From Thecamonas trahens ATCC 50062 (taxonomy: Eukaryota > Apusozoa > Apusomonadida > Apusomonadidae), in the NCBI RefSeq assembly GCF_000142905.1, contig NW_013657655.1, positions 1 through 63,847 of the forward strand: a DNA stretch of 63,847 nucleotides, read 5' to 3'. Positions 39,203-48,759 of the stretch are shown here, piece after piece. Position 1 is the first letter of the stretch. The number at the start of each line of letters is the position of its first letter. A program made the position numbers and the translations under genes. Below the pieces are notes generated by a model that ran no database searches, was not told the DNA's origin, and saw nothing but the letters and a program-made list of their open reading frames with translations.

Positions 39203-42200
39203 CTACTGCGACGATGACGGCGCGTCGGCATTGCTGTCACTACTCAAGAGCTCAGCATACGCGGCGCGCTCTTCGGCCGTCTGGACGTGGATGGCGAGCG
39301 CGACTTCAGTGTTGGCCTTGGAGGCAGCCGCGTGCTCGGTGGCGGCGGCGGCGGCGGCGGCGGCGGCCCGTGCCTCGGCTCGCGCCAGGTCGCGAGCAAC
39401 AACAAGGTCCCCATCGCGAAGGTACCATGGAGTAGCGTTGAGGACGGCGGCGCCGTCGACGTCCCAGGCGAGGGCTTCAGCACCGACCTCGTCGAGCTGG
39501 GTTCGATAGTAGAGCTTGGCGACTGCGACGGCGGGAAGGCCGTGAGCACTGGCGAGCGCCGCCGCGAGGTCGTCCTTGGTCGCGGTGGCAGCGATGGCGA
39601 GCTCGAACGGACCGTCGAGGGTATCGTCCTCGGGCGCGTCACCGAGGACATGCACATAGGTGTCGAGCAGAATCTGGCCCGGGAGCAGCGCCTCGTCGGC
39701 GTCGAGAACGTTGACAACGACGTCGACTGCATCGGTCTTGGCGTAGCGCTCAGGCAGGTTGTCCGCAAGACTGGCGTCGGGCTGCGAGAGGATGTGGGCT
39801 ACCTTTTCGCCAAGAAGCTCGCGAAGCCGGAGCCTTGGAGCGACAGCCAGTTGCCCGGTGCTGGGCAGCGCGGCGGCAAGGTCGGCGGGGAGGATCGGAA
39901 CGAGCGCAGCCTTGACTTTGGCCAGGGTTGCGGCACGCGCGACGACAAGTTCGCCCACAGGCAGGTATGGGAACGAGGCCTTGTTCTCCGGGTTGTGGTC
40001 CGAGTTGGCGACGTGGACAACAAGGGCGACCTGGCCCGGCTGGACCGACCGCCCGGCCTCGGCCCAGAGCGATGAGCCGGTGTAGAGGCCAAAGTCCGCA
40101 AGCGGCGCGGTGTCGATGGCCTCGGGCGCCATCCGGCGCTGGCGGAGCCTGATGTGGGACGACGCCGGCTCGCCGCCGAGCAGCTCAGAGAGGCGAGCCT
40201 TGAGCTCGCCGACGGTCTCACGGAGGTCGACCGGAAGCAGGGCGTCCGCCTCGCGCTCGGCGCCAACTCGCGGTGTGCGCTCGCCCAGCGCCGCCGCCAC
40301 CTGAGCCGCAAGGCCGCCGCGGACTCGGACAGTCACAGTGTTGCGCATCTTCTCGAGCCACTCGAGAGTGGCCGCCCGCTCCGGCGACGGGTCGACAATG
40401 AGAGTTGAGCCCGGCACGATGCGGAGGCTTGCGATGACCCGGGTCGCCCCGTCGACCGAGTCGAGCCAGGTCACGGCATCGGCGCCGGCGCCGAGCTTGC
40501 CCATGTGGCTGGCGGTGAGTAGGCTGCCCTTCACAGCACCTCCCACCGACGCTACCAGCTCGTCCGCAGTGTAAGCGCGTGCGGCGGCAGCATCCTCAAA
40601 GTCGAGAACGTGGAGGACCGGCGGGCTCAGCTCGAGCGTCTCGGCATCAAAAACGAGGAGCGTAAGCGTGAACGACTCGGCCGGCGGAAAGACCTCACCA
40701 GGCGCGCGCGTCTCGAGAACCAGGTGTATGTTGGAGTGGAGAGGCAGGTTGGCGAGTAGCGTGTCGTCGGAAGCGATGAGTGGCGCACCGGCAACGCCAT
40801 CGGCGGTGTCAAACGGGCGGAGGCGGGCGGCAGCGCCAGGGGACAACACAACGTCGAGCGCAGTGAGGACGCGCTCAATCAGCTGAGCATAAGAAGTGGT
40901 CTTGGCGAGCGAGATCGATGTGGTGGCCGCGCCGTACCGGACGTTGAGGAGAAGTACCTCGGATGCGGCCTTGAACTGGGCGAGGAGGCCGGCGTGGACG
41001 GTGTTGGCGTCAGCCACGAGCTTGGCGAGCGGCGATGGAAGAGCGACTGGGTGGCGGCTGGCGGTGTCGGGCAGAGGGTGTGCGGCGCGCCAGGCGGCTG
41101 AGGCGCCGACCGAAGAGTACAACAGCATGTACGCGTTGGCGCCGACGAGCTTGTTAGCCGTCTCGTCGTCTGGGTCGTGGCCGTACGCCTTTGCGACCTG
41201 CTCCCATGTCGCCGGCTCGACAACCGAGTCGTTGTAGTGGATCCAGCCTGACGGCGAGCCGTCGGGCGCGGTGGCGCAATAGCCGTAGTAGTGGCCGCCC
41301 ATGGCGCCGCCGGTGTGGACGAGGACGGCAGTGAGGGCGTAGACGTGAGGCAGCGCGGCGAGGTCGGCATCGGGCGGAGGCTCATAGTCGAGCGGCGGAT
41401 GCGAGGCCCGCTCACCGCGAAGAAACTGCGAGCGGGCTTCGGGGGTATAGGCCTCGAGGTCGAGGTAGCGCGGAAAGGCGACGCGATGGTTGAGCTTGAC
41501 CTTGCGGAAGGTGACCGGCGAATAGGTGAACCGCTGGAGCTGGATAGAGAGGACGGGCGGGAGCGAGAGGAGCTTGATGCCCTTGGCGGCATCAACCTTG
41601 TCCTCGCACACGCTGCAAGCGTATTGGTTCTCGCCACGGAGCAGCTCGGGAGCGAGGTAGGTGTCAAGGGCTGCGTAGACCGAGTCAACATCCTGTGTGG
41701 GCAGGTTGAGCTCGACGTAGCTCTGCTCGGTCGCCGAGTGGTTCCCGCACCTCCCGCAGTGGACAAACGACTCGCCGGCAAAGTGGAAGAGGTTGGTAGG
41801 CGAGGGAAGAGCCTTGCGCGGGTAGATCTGGTCGAGAGCGTCAAAGAGAATGCGGCAAAACTCTTGGACGTCTGACTGAGCAAAGTGAGCAGGAGTGTTC
41901 CAACCAAAGGCATGTGTCAGAGACATGGTAGCGACGGCCTTTCTCTCTGAACCTTGCAGATGAGCAAAGAGCAGGGCAAGTTGATGAGGAATGCAACGTT
42001 GCGGAGAGCCATCGACATAAGGATCATGAACAAAGTCATAAACTCCTGCCCGAAACGATGGCAACCAGAAAAGAGCTTGCAACAACGAGTTCATGTAGCA
42101 TGTAGCGCCTGCGTTGGTGAGACCGACCAAGCCTGTCTCTGACTGCTTTGCAATAGCCACTCGAAGTTCTCCATCACTCAGTTCTCCTCCAAACACAGCA

Positions 42201-42445
42201 CGTGCATCTGCAAGTGTGCTCGCTTCCGAACTTGGCGCTTTGTATTTTTTCCGCCATGCGTTTGGCAACTTTTTCAACCCGCCGCCGCTGCTGCTGCTGC
42301 CTGCCGTGCCTGACCCACCTGGTCCCGGTGGCGGTGGTGGTGGTGGTGGCATGCCTCCTCCTCCTCCTGGGACTGGTGGTGGTGGGGGGGGTGGGGGTGC
42401 CACAGGTAGCCCTGGTGGTGGCGGGGGTGGGGGAGGGGCAGACAT
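39203..42445 (-). CDS. Ubiquitin-specific protease, USP40/USP47 type
   Basis: 1080 residues from ATG 42445. The N-terminus is a polyproline/polyglycine stretch (residues 4-45) like a formin FH1 region. The USP domain begins GLVGLTNAGATCYMNSLLQ with catalytic Cys116; the family's zinc ribbon is present as CGRCG and CSVC, and the catalytic His and Asn/Asp lie in GGHYYGYC and WIHYNDSVV. DVQEFCRILFDAL and the overall spacing are closest to USP40/USP47. The last 550 residues hold several ubiquitin-like folds (for example LLVFDAETLELSPPVLHVLD), also as in USP47. It would remove ubiquitin from targets. It ends in TAG with TAA 11 codons on. An N-terminal polyproline tip would bind profilin, SH3 or WW domains and is not usual in this family. 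Confidence 0.85.
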   Translation of the reverse strand: MSAPPPPPPPPGLPVAPPPPPPPPVPGGGGGMPPPPPPPPGPGGSGTAGSSSSGGGLKKLPNAWRKKYKAPSSEASTLADARAVFGGELSDGELRVAIAKQSETGLVGLTNAGATCYMNSLLQALFWLPSFRAGVYDFVHDPYVDGSPQRCIPHQLALLFAHLQGSERKAVATMSLTHAFGWNTPAHFAQSDVQEFCRILFDALDQIYPRKALPSPTNLFHFAGESFVHCGRCGNHSATEQSYVELNLPTQDVDSVYAALDTYLAPELLRGENQYACSVCEDKVDAAKGIKLLSLPPVLSIQLQRFTYSPVTFRKVKLNHRVAFPRYLDLEAYTPEARSQFLRGERASHPPLDYEPPPDADLAALPHVYALTAVLVHTGGAMGGHYYGYCATAPDGSPSGWIHYNDSVVEPATWEQVAKAYGHDPDDETANKLVGANAYMLLYSSVGASAAWRAAHPLPDTASRHPVALPSPLAKLVADANTVHAGLLAQFKAASEVLLLNVRYGAATTSISLAKTTSYAQLIERVLTALDVVLSPGAAARLRPFDTADGVAGAPLIASDDTLLANLPLHSNIHLVLETRAPGEVFPPAESFTLTLLVFDAETLELSPPVLHVLDFEDAAAARAYTADELVASVGGAVKGSLLTASHMGKLGAGADAVTWLDSVDGATRVIASLRIVPGSTLIVDPSPERAATLEWLEKMRNTVTVRVRGGLAAQVAAALGERTPRVGAEREADALLPVDLRETVGELKARLSELLGGEPASSHIRLRQRRMAPEAIDTAPLADFGLYTGSSLWAEAGRSVQPGQVALVVHVANSDHNPENKASFPYLPVGELVVARAATLAKVKAALVPILPADLAAALPSTGQLAVAPRLRLRELLGEKVAHILSQPDASLADNLPERYAKTDAVDVVVNVLDADEALLPGQILLDTYVHVLGDAPEDDTLDGPFELAIAATATKDDLAAALASAHGLPAVAVAKLYYRTQLDEVGAEALAWDVDGAAVLNATPWYLRDGDLVVARDLARAEARAAAAAAAAATEHAAASKANTEVALAIHVQTAEERAAYAELLSSDSNADAPSSSQ

Positions 42446-43268
42446 GTTCACTGTGTCAACACGGTGCGACAAGTGGTGCCGAGTCGTTGTGTGCTGGGTG
42501 GTGGGTGGGGAAGGGGGGGGGGGGGGAGGGCGGTGGTGAGGGGCAAACCGAATGATGGGTGAAATGGAACGTTGGCTCGATGAGGGGAGAGGAGGGAGGA
42601 GAGCGGAAAATTTTGAAATGCAGAGATTGAGAGTTTGATTTTGTTTTGGCTGGATAGAAAGGCTTGCTGGTGAGAGGTGGTATGAAAGGTAGCGCGGTGA
42701 TAAACTGCGCCCCGAACTGTGCGCTAAAGGTGGTTAGGAGGGGGGTAAGGGGAGGTAAAGGACCGACAGTGGAGGGGTGGGGGGATGGGGGATGGGGGGG
42801 TGAAAAAAATTGGGAGGTGAGACAGATGGCAGGCTCTCCTATAGCGGGCCAATGATGTGATGCTTAGGGGAGCAACGAAGCAGGTGAGACTGAGTGAACA
42901 TACATATGTCGCAGGTAGTTGGGTTGAATGGATGTGAGGATGGATTCTAAAGGCGAAGGGTGGTTCAAGAGTGATGGAAAGGCGGGTGCAACATATACGA
43001 GTTGCTATGGCGTGTTTGATCAATCATGATCGAGAGAGGAGATGTAGATGAGGAGGTGACAAGCCATGTGTGTGTATGTGTATAGTTGTGTGTGTGCGAG
43101 AGAAAGTAGGGTTCGTCAGTGAGAAAGAGATCCTCCATTGTGTGTGAGGAGTTTAGAGAATCGGACAAGAGACGTGGGCAATGTGAACTTTGCTGATCTC
43201 CGTTTTTGCGTTTTCTCTGCTTTCTTTTCACACCGTAACAGAGAGGGGGGGAGGGGTATTGCGCGCAT
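42446..43268. other. Intergenic between the USP and CUB genes
   Basis: About 820 bp, G-rich with a G14 run at 42513-42526. The C-terminal frame of the CUB gene stays open through it to 42965, but the residues there are low-complexity (THTHTWL, SSSTSPLS) and I regard that as out-of-frame readthrough after a frame break. No other gene seen. Confidence 0.4.
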
Positions 43269-45130
43269 TTACACCATGTTGAGGAAGCGGTTGCGGACAG
43301 TCTTGGATGTGGCCTTGCCATACGAAGGCGGCTCTGTGGCATCGGTTTTGCACCCGAGTCTGAGGTGTCCATAGCGGAAGTCGACTGCTCGACGTACTCG
43401 TACTCCGAGCCTTCGGTGCAGGTAGCAGTCGTGGCGCCCGAGTCATCGCAGTCCGTGGCGGTGCCGGCGGTTTCATCGCTGTCACTGTCAATGCCGAGCT
43501 CGCGCTCATTGCGCTTCTTCCACTCTGAAAGGCGGCCCTGCGGCCGTGCGCTTTTGGTAGTCGATGTTGCGGGCCGAGCCTTGCGAGAGCGCTTGCTCGC
43601 GACGCGGTCTGTGTGGACCTGGCCAGCGGTACCCGAGTCCTCCTCGTCGGCGTTGTACTCGACCTCCTGGGCCTGGCCGGCCGTACGCCGACGCCACGAG
43701 CGGTAAATGGAGAGAAAGACGAGGACAGTGACGATGATGGCGCCCGGCAGCATGTAGACGAGTGTGAGCGATGCCGACGACGACGACGACGACGACGACG
43801 ACCGCGATGACGACGACGTCGAGCTGGAGGTGGAGCTGGAGGTGGATGTGGATGTGGAGCCGGTGGAGGTTGACGCAGAACTTGGCAACGTCGTCGGCCC
43901 GGACGCCCTGCACGTACCAGCATTGGAGATGACAAACGACATGGCCGCACCACGACGAGCGATGCTAGAGTCTGAGGCGAACCGAATCTCGACCTGACCA
44001 CAAAGTTGAACGCTAAAGGTGCTGACCGATGCACCCGAGTAAGTTCCGTACCTGCTGTAGGTAGAGCCGGAACGTCCAGTCGAGTACAGTTCGATGTCGT
44101 CGAAGCCCTGCTCGGTCTCAACGACCTGGAAAGTGATGGTCGTCGTTGTGCTCAACGAAGACGACGACAGCCGCCACCGGCACGACTTGCTGTGAAGGTA
44201 GTTGGTGCCTGGCGCGTTGATGTGGATCACACCCGAGGTGCCTGTTACAGAGTAGGGGCTGGCGTTGTTCCAGCATCCGATCTGGTTGCCGACACTGATC
44301 GGTGAGCAATCGTACGAGTTGGTGCCTGACAGGCACGAGCACGATCCACTCACGCATGATCGTCCTGAGCACTGCTCATGGCCGTACCACGTCGGGCAGC
44401 TGGACGACGAGCCAGTCGTCGAGCCAGTCGTCGAGCCAGTCGTCGAGCCAGTCGTCGAGCCGCCACTCGAAGAAAAGGTAAAGCCAGTAGAGTACATCGT
44501 CGAGGTTGAAAACGACGGATTAGACGGCAGGTGGTACGGTGAGTCACCCGAGATCGAGTTATCTGCCACCCCACGAGACCACGAGACGCAAGGCGGGAAG
44601 GAGAAAGCCGAGGGCGAGCGGTACGAGTATGACTTTGAGGCCGACCACATCACGCCGATCATGTAGTACTTTCCAGCCGTGACCGGGATTGAGACCGCTG
44701 CGTAGTACTTGTTCGACGCTTGGAAAGAGACCGAAGTCGTTGCATCGTAGAGACCGACATACGTGCCCGTGGGAGTGGAAGCTTCCCTGACGATGAACCT
44801 CACAGAGCCAGAAAACTCTGTCGAGAGGTGAGTCAAAGTGCCCGAGGATGCAAAGTAAAAGACATTGCCACGGAACCTGGAACCAGCCGACGACGTTGAC
44901 GAAAGGCGACCTGCAGCAAAGTCACATGCCATGACCGACTTGCTCGTCATCATCATCATCAGCATCATCATCATCAGCATCATCGGAATGGTGACCGAGT
45001 GGGTCTTACCCCACACGGTGGTGGGCAGGGACGACGGGGTCACACAAGGCCGCTTGGTCATCCGGGTGGAGACGGTGTTAAACCCAACACTCTTGTTCTT
45101 GCTGTACACACTGAACTCCTTGGACAACAT
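43269..45130 (-). CDS. Type I membrane receptor with CUB domain
   Basis: About 620 residues. Near the start a Met-rich hydrophobic leader (MMLMMMMTSKSVMA) acts as signal peptide; the exact ATG is uncertain (45130 or one of several downstream). An N-terminal beta-sandwich domain (about 150 residues, with KYYAAVSIPVTAGKYYMIGV) is followed by a Gly-Ser-Thr-Thr tandem repeat, an EGF-like cysteine motif (CPTWYGHEQCSGRSCVSGSC), a CUB domain (CRWRLSSSS ... TEQGFDDIELYSTG ... FSVQLCGQVEIRFASD), a Ser-rich stalk, a membrane segment (LVYMLPGAIIVTVLVFLSIY) and an acidic tail. Near the end the frame breaks: one extra T at 43346-43349 (T4 to T5) gives a tail ending NRFLNMV and TAA at 43269, with a PPSY motif that could bind WW domains. 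Confidence 0.6.
44406..44466 (-). repeat. 12-nt tandem repeat in the CUB gene
   Basis: Five copies of GAGCCAGTCGTC, coding Gly-Ser-Thr-Thr units in the linker before the EGF-like motif. It keeps the reading frame because the unit is four codons. Confidence 0.9.
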
Positions 45131-45215
45131 GTATATGCTGTGGGGAGTTTGGTGGAGAGAGTGGGGTGTCGTGCGTGGTGTATGGGTGTGGTGGGTGGGG
45201 GGGGGGGGGGGGGGA

Positions 45216-45712
45216 NNNNNNNNNNNNNNNNNNNNNNNNNNNNNNNNNNNNNNNNNNNNNNNNNNNNNNNNNNNNNNNNNNNNNNNNNNNNNNNNNNNNN
45301 NNNNNNNNNNNNNNNNNNNNNNNNNNNNNNNNNNNNNNNNNNNNNNNNNNNNNNNNNNNNNNNNNNNNNNNNNNNNNNNNNNNNNNNNNNNNNNNNNNNN
45401 NNNNNNNNNNNNNNNNNNNNNNNNNNNNNNNNNNNNNNNNNNNNNNNNNNNNNNNNNNNNNNNNNNNNNNNNNNNNNNNNNNNNNNNNNNNNNNNNNNNN
45501 NNNNNNNNNNNNNNNNNNNNNNNNNNNNNNNNNNNNNNNNNNNNNNNNNNNNNNNNNNNNNNNNNNNNNNNNNNNNNNNNNNNNNNNNNNNNNNNNNNNN
45601 NNNNNNNNNNNNNNNNNNNNNNNNNNNNNNNNNNNNNNNNNNNNNNNNNNNNNNNNNNNNNNNNNNNNNNNNNNNNNNNNNNNNNNNNNNNNNNNNNNNN
45701 NNNNNNNNNNNN
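45216..45712. other. Assembly gap (497 N)
   Basis: A run of N bounded on the left by G18 (45197-45214) and on the right by G8. The gap was most likely left because sequencing failed in poly-G. Nothing can be said about its content. Confidence 0.99.
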
Positions 45713-46758
45713 GGGGGGGGCGGGCAGCGGGAGAGCTTTGATGGCTTGGTTGGTCGGTCTTCCCCCGCTGCAATGAAAAACTGACGAATAATCGAAGAGA
45801 AACGTTGAGTTTATCGTTGGTGGCCCGTCACGGCTGCAATTGAGGGCAACGTCGGATTAATCGTTGGTTGATGGCCGGAACGAACAAATTACACGCTCGA
45901 TTCCAGGTATGACCAGGAAGTCGGCTACTTGGAATAGAACGGGGGCGAAAGGAGAGAGGAAGGGTGATGGAGGAGGTTTTTACGTTTTTAATGAAGGATG
46001 TGATGTGGGGAATTGTGGGGGAATGTGTGGTGTGTGTGGGGTGACGGTGGGGGTGGGGGTGGGGGTGGGAAGTGCTACGGGTGGATGATAGAAAAATTTC
46101 TGGGGTTCATGGCGTGGCCGATGTCGGGCTGAGCCAGGAGGCGATGAGCGATGAGCATGAGCATTACGTCGGGAAGGAGGGCACAAGAAGGAGGGAACGG
46201 GGTGAAAGAGGGTGGTGATGGAATGATAGCTGGGCATGATGGGATGGGTTGAGTGGAGAGGGATGAGAGTAGCTGGGGAAAAAACCAGATAGCGGAGTGG
46301 CGTTAGGCTTGTCGTGGACTAACGGGTGTACAGACGTGGAATGGAGGAGAAAGGCATGACTCTAGTACGCTCGAAATAATCCAGAGATGGAGGTGAGGTG
46401 CAAGAAGGCTTGGATGTGGTTGCTTTGATGGTTGCCGACAAGCCTATGAAACGCCGAAGAAAGGCTGCAGAGGTGATTTTTCTTGCGCCGCCCGCCCGCC
46501 ACCTCAGCCATCTAACCATCCCTCCCCCCCCCCCCCCCCCCCCCCACGCACACACACCACCACTACCACTACCATTTCCCCCGTTACCCTATTCCCAACC
46601 CCTCACCTCCCCGTACATCCGCATTGCACCGAGTCTGAACCTCCGATTCCGGCGATCTAAAACCCCGCTACCGGCCACCGTCGCCTGATCGCCCTCAGCT
46701 GGCACCACTTCACCCGACGACGACTGCCCCCCCCCCGCCCCCCCCCCCCCCCACCGAC
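45713..46758. other. Intergenic upstream of NPRL3
   Basis: About 1 kb with GGTGGG-type tracts near 46050, a C22 run at 46524-46545 and further C runs at about 46727-46752 ending 7 bp before the NPRL3 ATG. Frames here are short. No gene seen. Confidence 0.4.
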
Positions 46759-46931
46759 ATGGGCGACGACATACGGCTCCTCCGCGGAGTTGCACTCCTT
46801 GCTAACTCTTCCCATGGCCACCATGCAGCCTTTGTATACTCAGGGATGTCTAACAAGACTGCTAGCTTCTCTCCCGCCTCCACCAAGGCTATGGCTACGG
46901 GTAGCGGGGCAAGGCGACGGCGACAGCGACA

Positions 46932-46974
<43 letters not shown>

Positions 46975-48728
46975 GAAGCGGGATCGGCAGCAGCGGAAGC
47001 AACGGCAACTCAACTGATGGGTTCCATGTCATGTCGAAGGAAACCCATTCAGAGTGGGGAAGTACATCCACTACTTATGGTACTCCTAACCCTGATCTCA
47101 CAGGACATGGTCATGCCACTGTCGGTCATGGTCATGGTCATGGGTACAGCCACGGGCACGGGCACGGGCACGGGCACGACGACGATGGAGATGGAGATGG
47201 AGATGATGATGGCATGAAGACTGCTGCAAGTACAAGTACAGGGCATCAAGGCATGCGATCATCGGCATCATCGTCATCATCGGCAGAGCCATTGGCGTTT
47301 GGCTTCAAGCCGAGGTACCTTGCTCTCCTCCTTACCCCGCCCAACCTTGTCTCGTCGTACTTTGAGCTCTCGGTTGAGCATCAACTCTTTCTCTCTCGGC
47401 CAACGCACTGTGCAGATGGCTCATCGTTGACCTCGTTTACGGTGGCGCTTGTCATGGACGCTGCCGGTGCCAAACAGGTTCCGTGGGTCCTTCCGGCCTT
47501 TCGTAGAGTACTCGATCGCACAGTCGCCGCCCTGGCACATGAGCAAGAGCGGACTCAGTTTGTGCTCAATGAGCTCGAGCTCATCGCCCGCATCAAGGCC
47601 GAAGGCGCCGACCGAGGCTGGTCGCCGCCCTTTACCACTCAGCGCCTCATTGACGTCTCAGAGCTTGCCCTCGTGCTCTCTTTGGTCTATGACCACTTTG
47701 AGCAGGTCTCGGTCGGCGTCCTCCGCGCCTCCACCTTTGGCTGGTGGCGAACGCTGCGGCAGCCGCTCAACATCCGACTCAACTCGTGGCTCGAGCTCAA
47801 CCTCGCGCTCTCCCTCGATCCCAACGACGGCGCTCCGCCAGCGGTCCTCGCCCCACCCGCCGTCGCTGCCACCACCATGTCTGCCGCCTCATTGTCGCCG
47901 GCCTCGCAGCAAGCCGCGACCGCCAGCCCCTATCCGGTCGCCTCGCTCGCCGACTGCCGCCCCTGGCACGCCCTCCTCCTCCTCGACTCGGGCACCTCAA
48001 TCGTTGTCCGCCTCCCTCCCGACGCCTCGCCCTCACTCCGCGCCCTCCTCCTCGCCGCCTCGCCGCTTGTCTCGTTCGAGGACCTCATGGTTGAGCTTGG
48101 CATCCCGCTCGTCACGCTTTATAAGCTCGCTCTCCATGTCCAGCACTGGGGCTGGGCCCGCATCACCGCCACCGTTTCCGAGTCGTCGCTCTTCTGCCGC
48201 AACTGGGACACCACGCTCGACCTCGGCAAGGTCGGCGCCTCATCCGAGCTCGCCTCGCTCTGCCTCCAGCTCCTTGCCCCCTTTGACGAGCCGCGCCGCG
48301 TTCGCGACGTCGAGCGCATCGACGACGTTCTATGGCTCCTCAAGTACGACCTCATCGTCCAAGTCTGCACCTACTTTTACCTCGTTGTTCCCGAAGTCGA
48401 CCGTTACCCGGACCCGCTCGCCTCGCCGGCCGACCCCGATCCGCCTCCGCCACTCTCCACCAGCAGCGCCTCACCGCGCTCAGTCGCCGCCAAGAAGCGC
48501 CACGCCTCACGCGCTGCAGCAGCCCTCACCCCCGCCGAGCGCGCCTTTATCGACTCGCTCGATCCCTCACCGGCGCGCGACCTCCTCCTTCGCCTCTTCA
48601 AGTACTTTCGCGGGAGCCACTGCATCGAGGAGATCATGTGGCGCGAGAACCTCTCGCGCGCCCTCATCCTCGACGTCGCCTCACGGTTTGACGACTTTAT
48701 CGTCGTCCGCACAACGCCGCACAAGTAG
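46759..48728 (+). CDS. NPRL3: GATOR1 complex subunit NPRL3
   Basis: Exons 46759-46833 and 46905-48728, 632 residues. NPRL3 with NPRL2 and DEPDC5 forms GATOR1, the GTPase-activating complex that shuts off TORC1 on lysosomes when amino acids run out. Exon 1 gives the family start RGVALLANSSHGHHAAF; splicing keeps frame and leads into a low-complexity insert (Ala-Thr, His-Gly and Asp-Gly repeats from hexamer expansions, 46905-47220). The longin-like part resumes with YLALLLTPPNLVSSYFEL, then helical sections, and the winged-helix C-terminus is diagnostic: LLRLFKYFRGSHCIEEIMWRENLSR (written here in two parts of the same motif: FKYFRGSHCIEEI and MWRENLSRALIL). It ends in TAG, 31 bp from the convergent RPN1 stop. 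Confidence 0.85.
46834..46904 (+). other. Intron in NPRL3 (71 nt)
   Basis: Donor GTATAC, a TCTAAC branch-like motif about 15 nt on, acceptor CGGGTAG, phase 0. Without it exon 1 and the conserved body are in different frames. Confidence 0.75.
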
Positions 48729-48759
48729 CTCAGTAAACCGCGGCCGTTCATTCTTTACT

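Noticed and set aside
42280-42445. Formin gene suggested by the polyproline/glycine tract
   Set aside because: No FH2 domain follows; the tract leads straight into a USP catalytic domain.
42965-43268. Extra C-terminus of the CUB protein
   Set aside because: Residues become His/Thr/Ser low-complexity after the T4 run; the shifted frame gives a compact, natural end.
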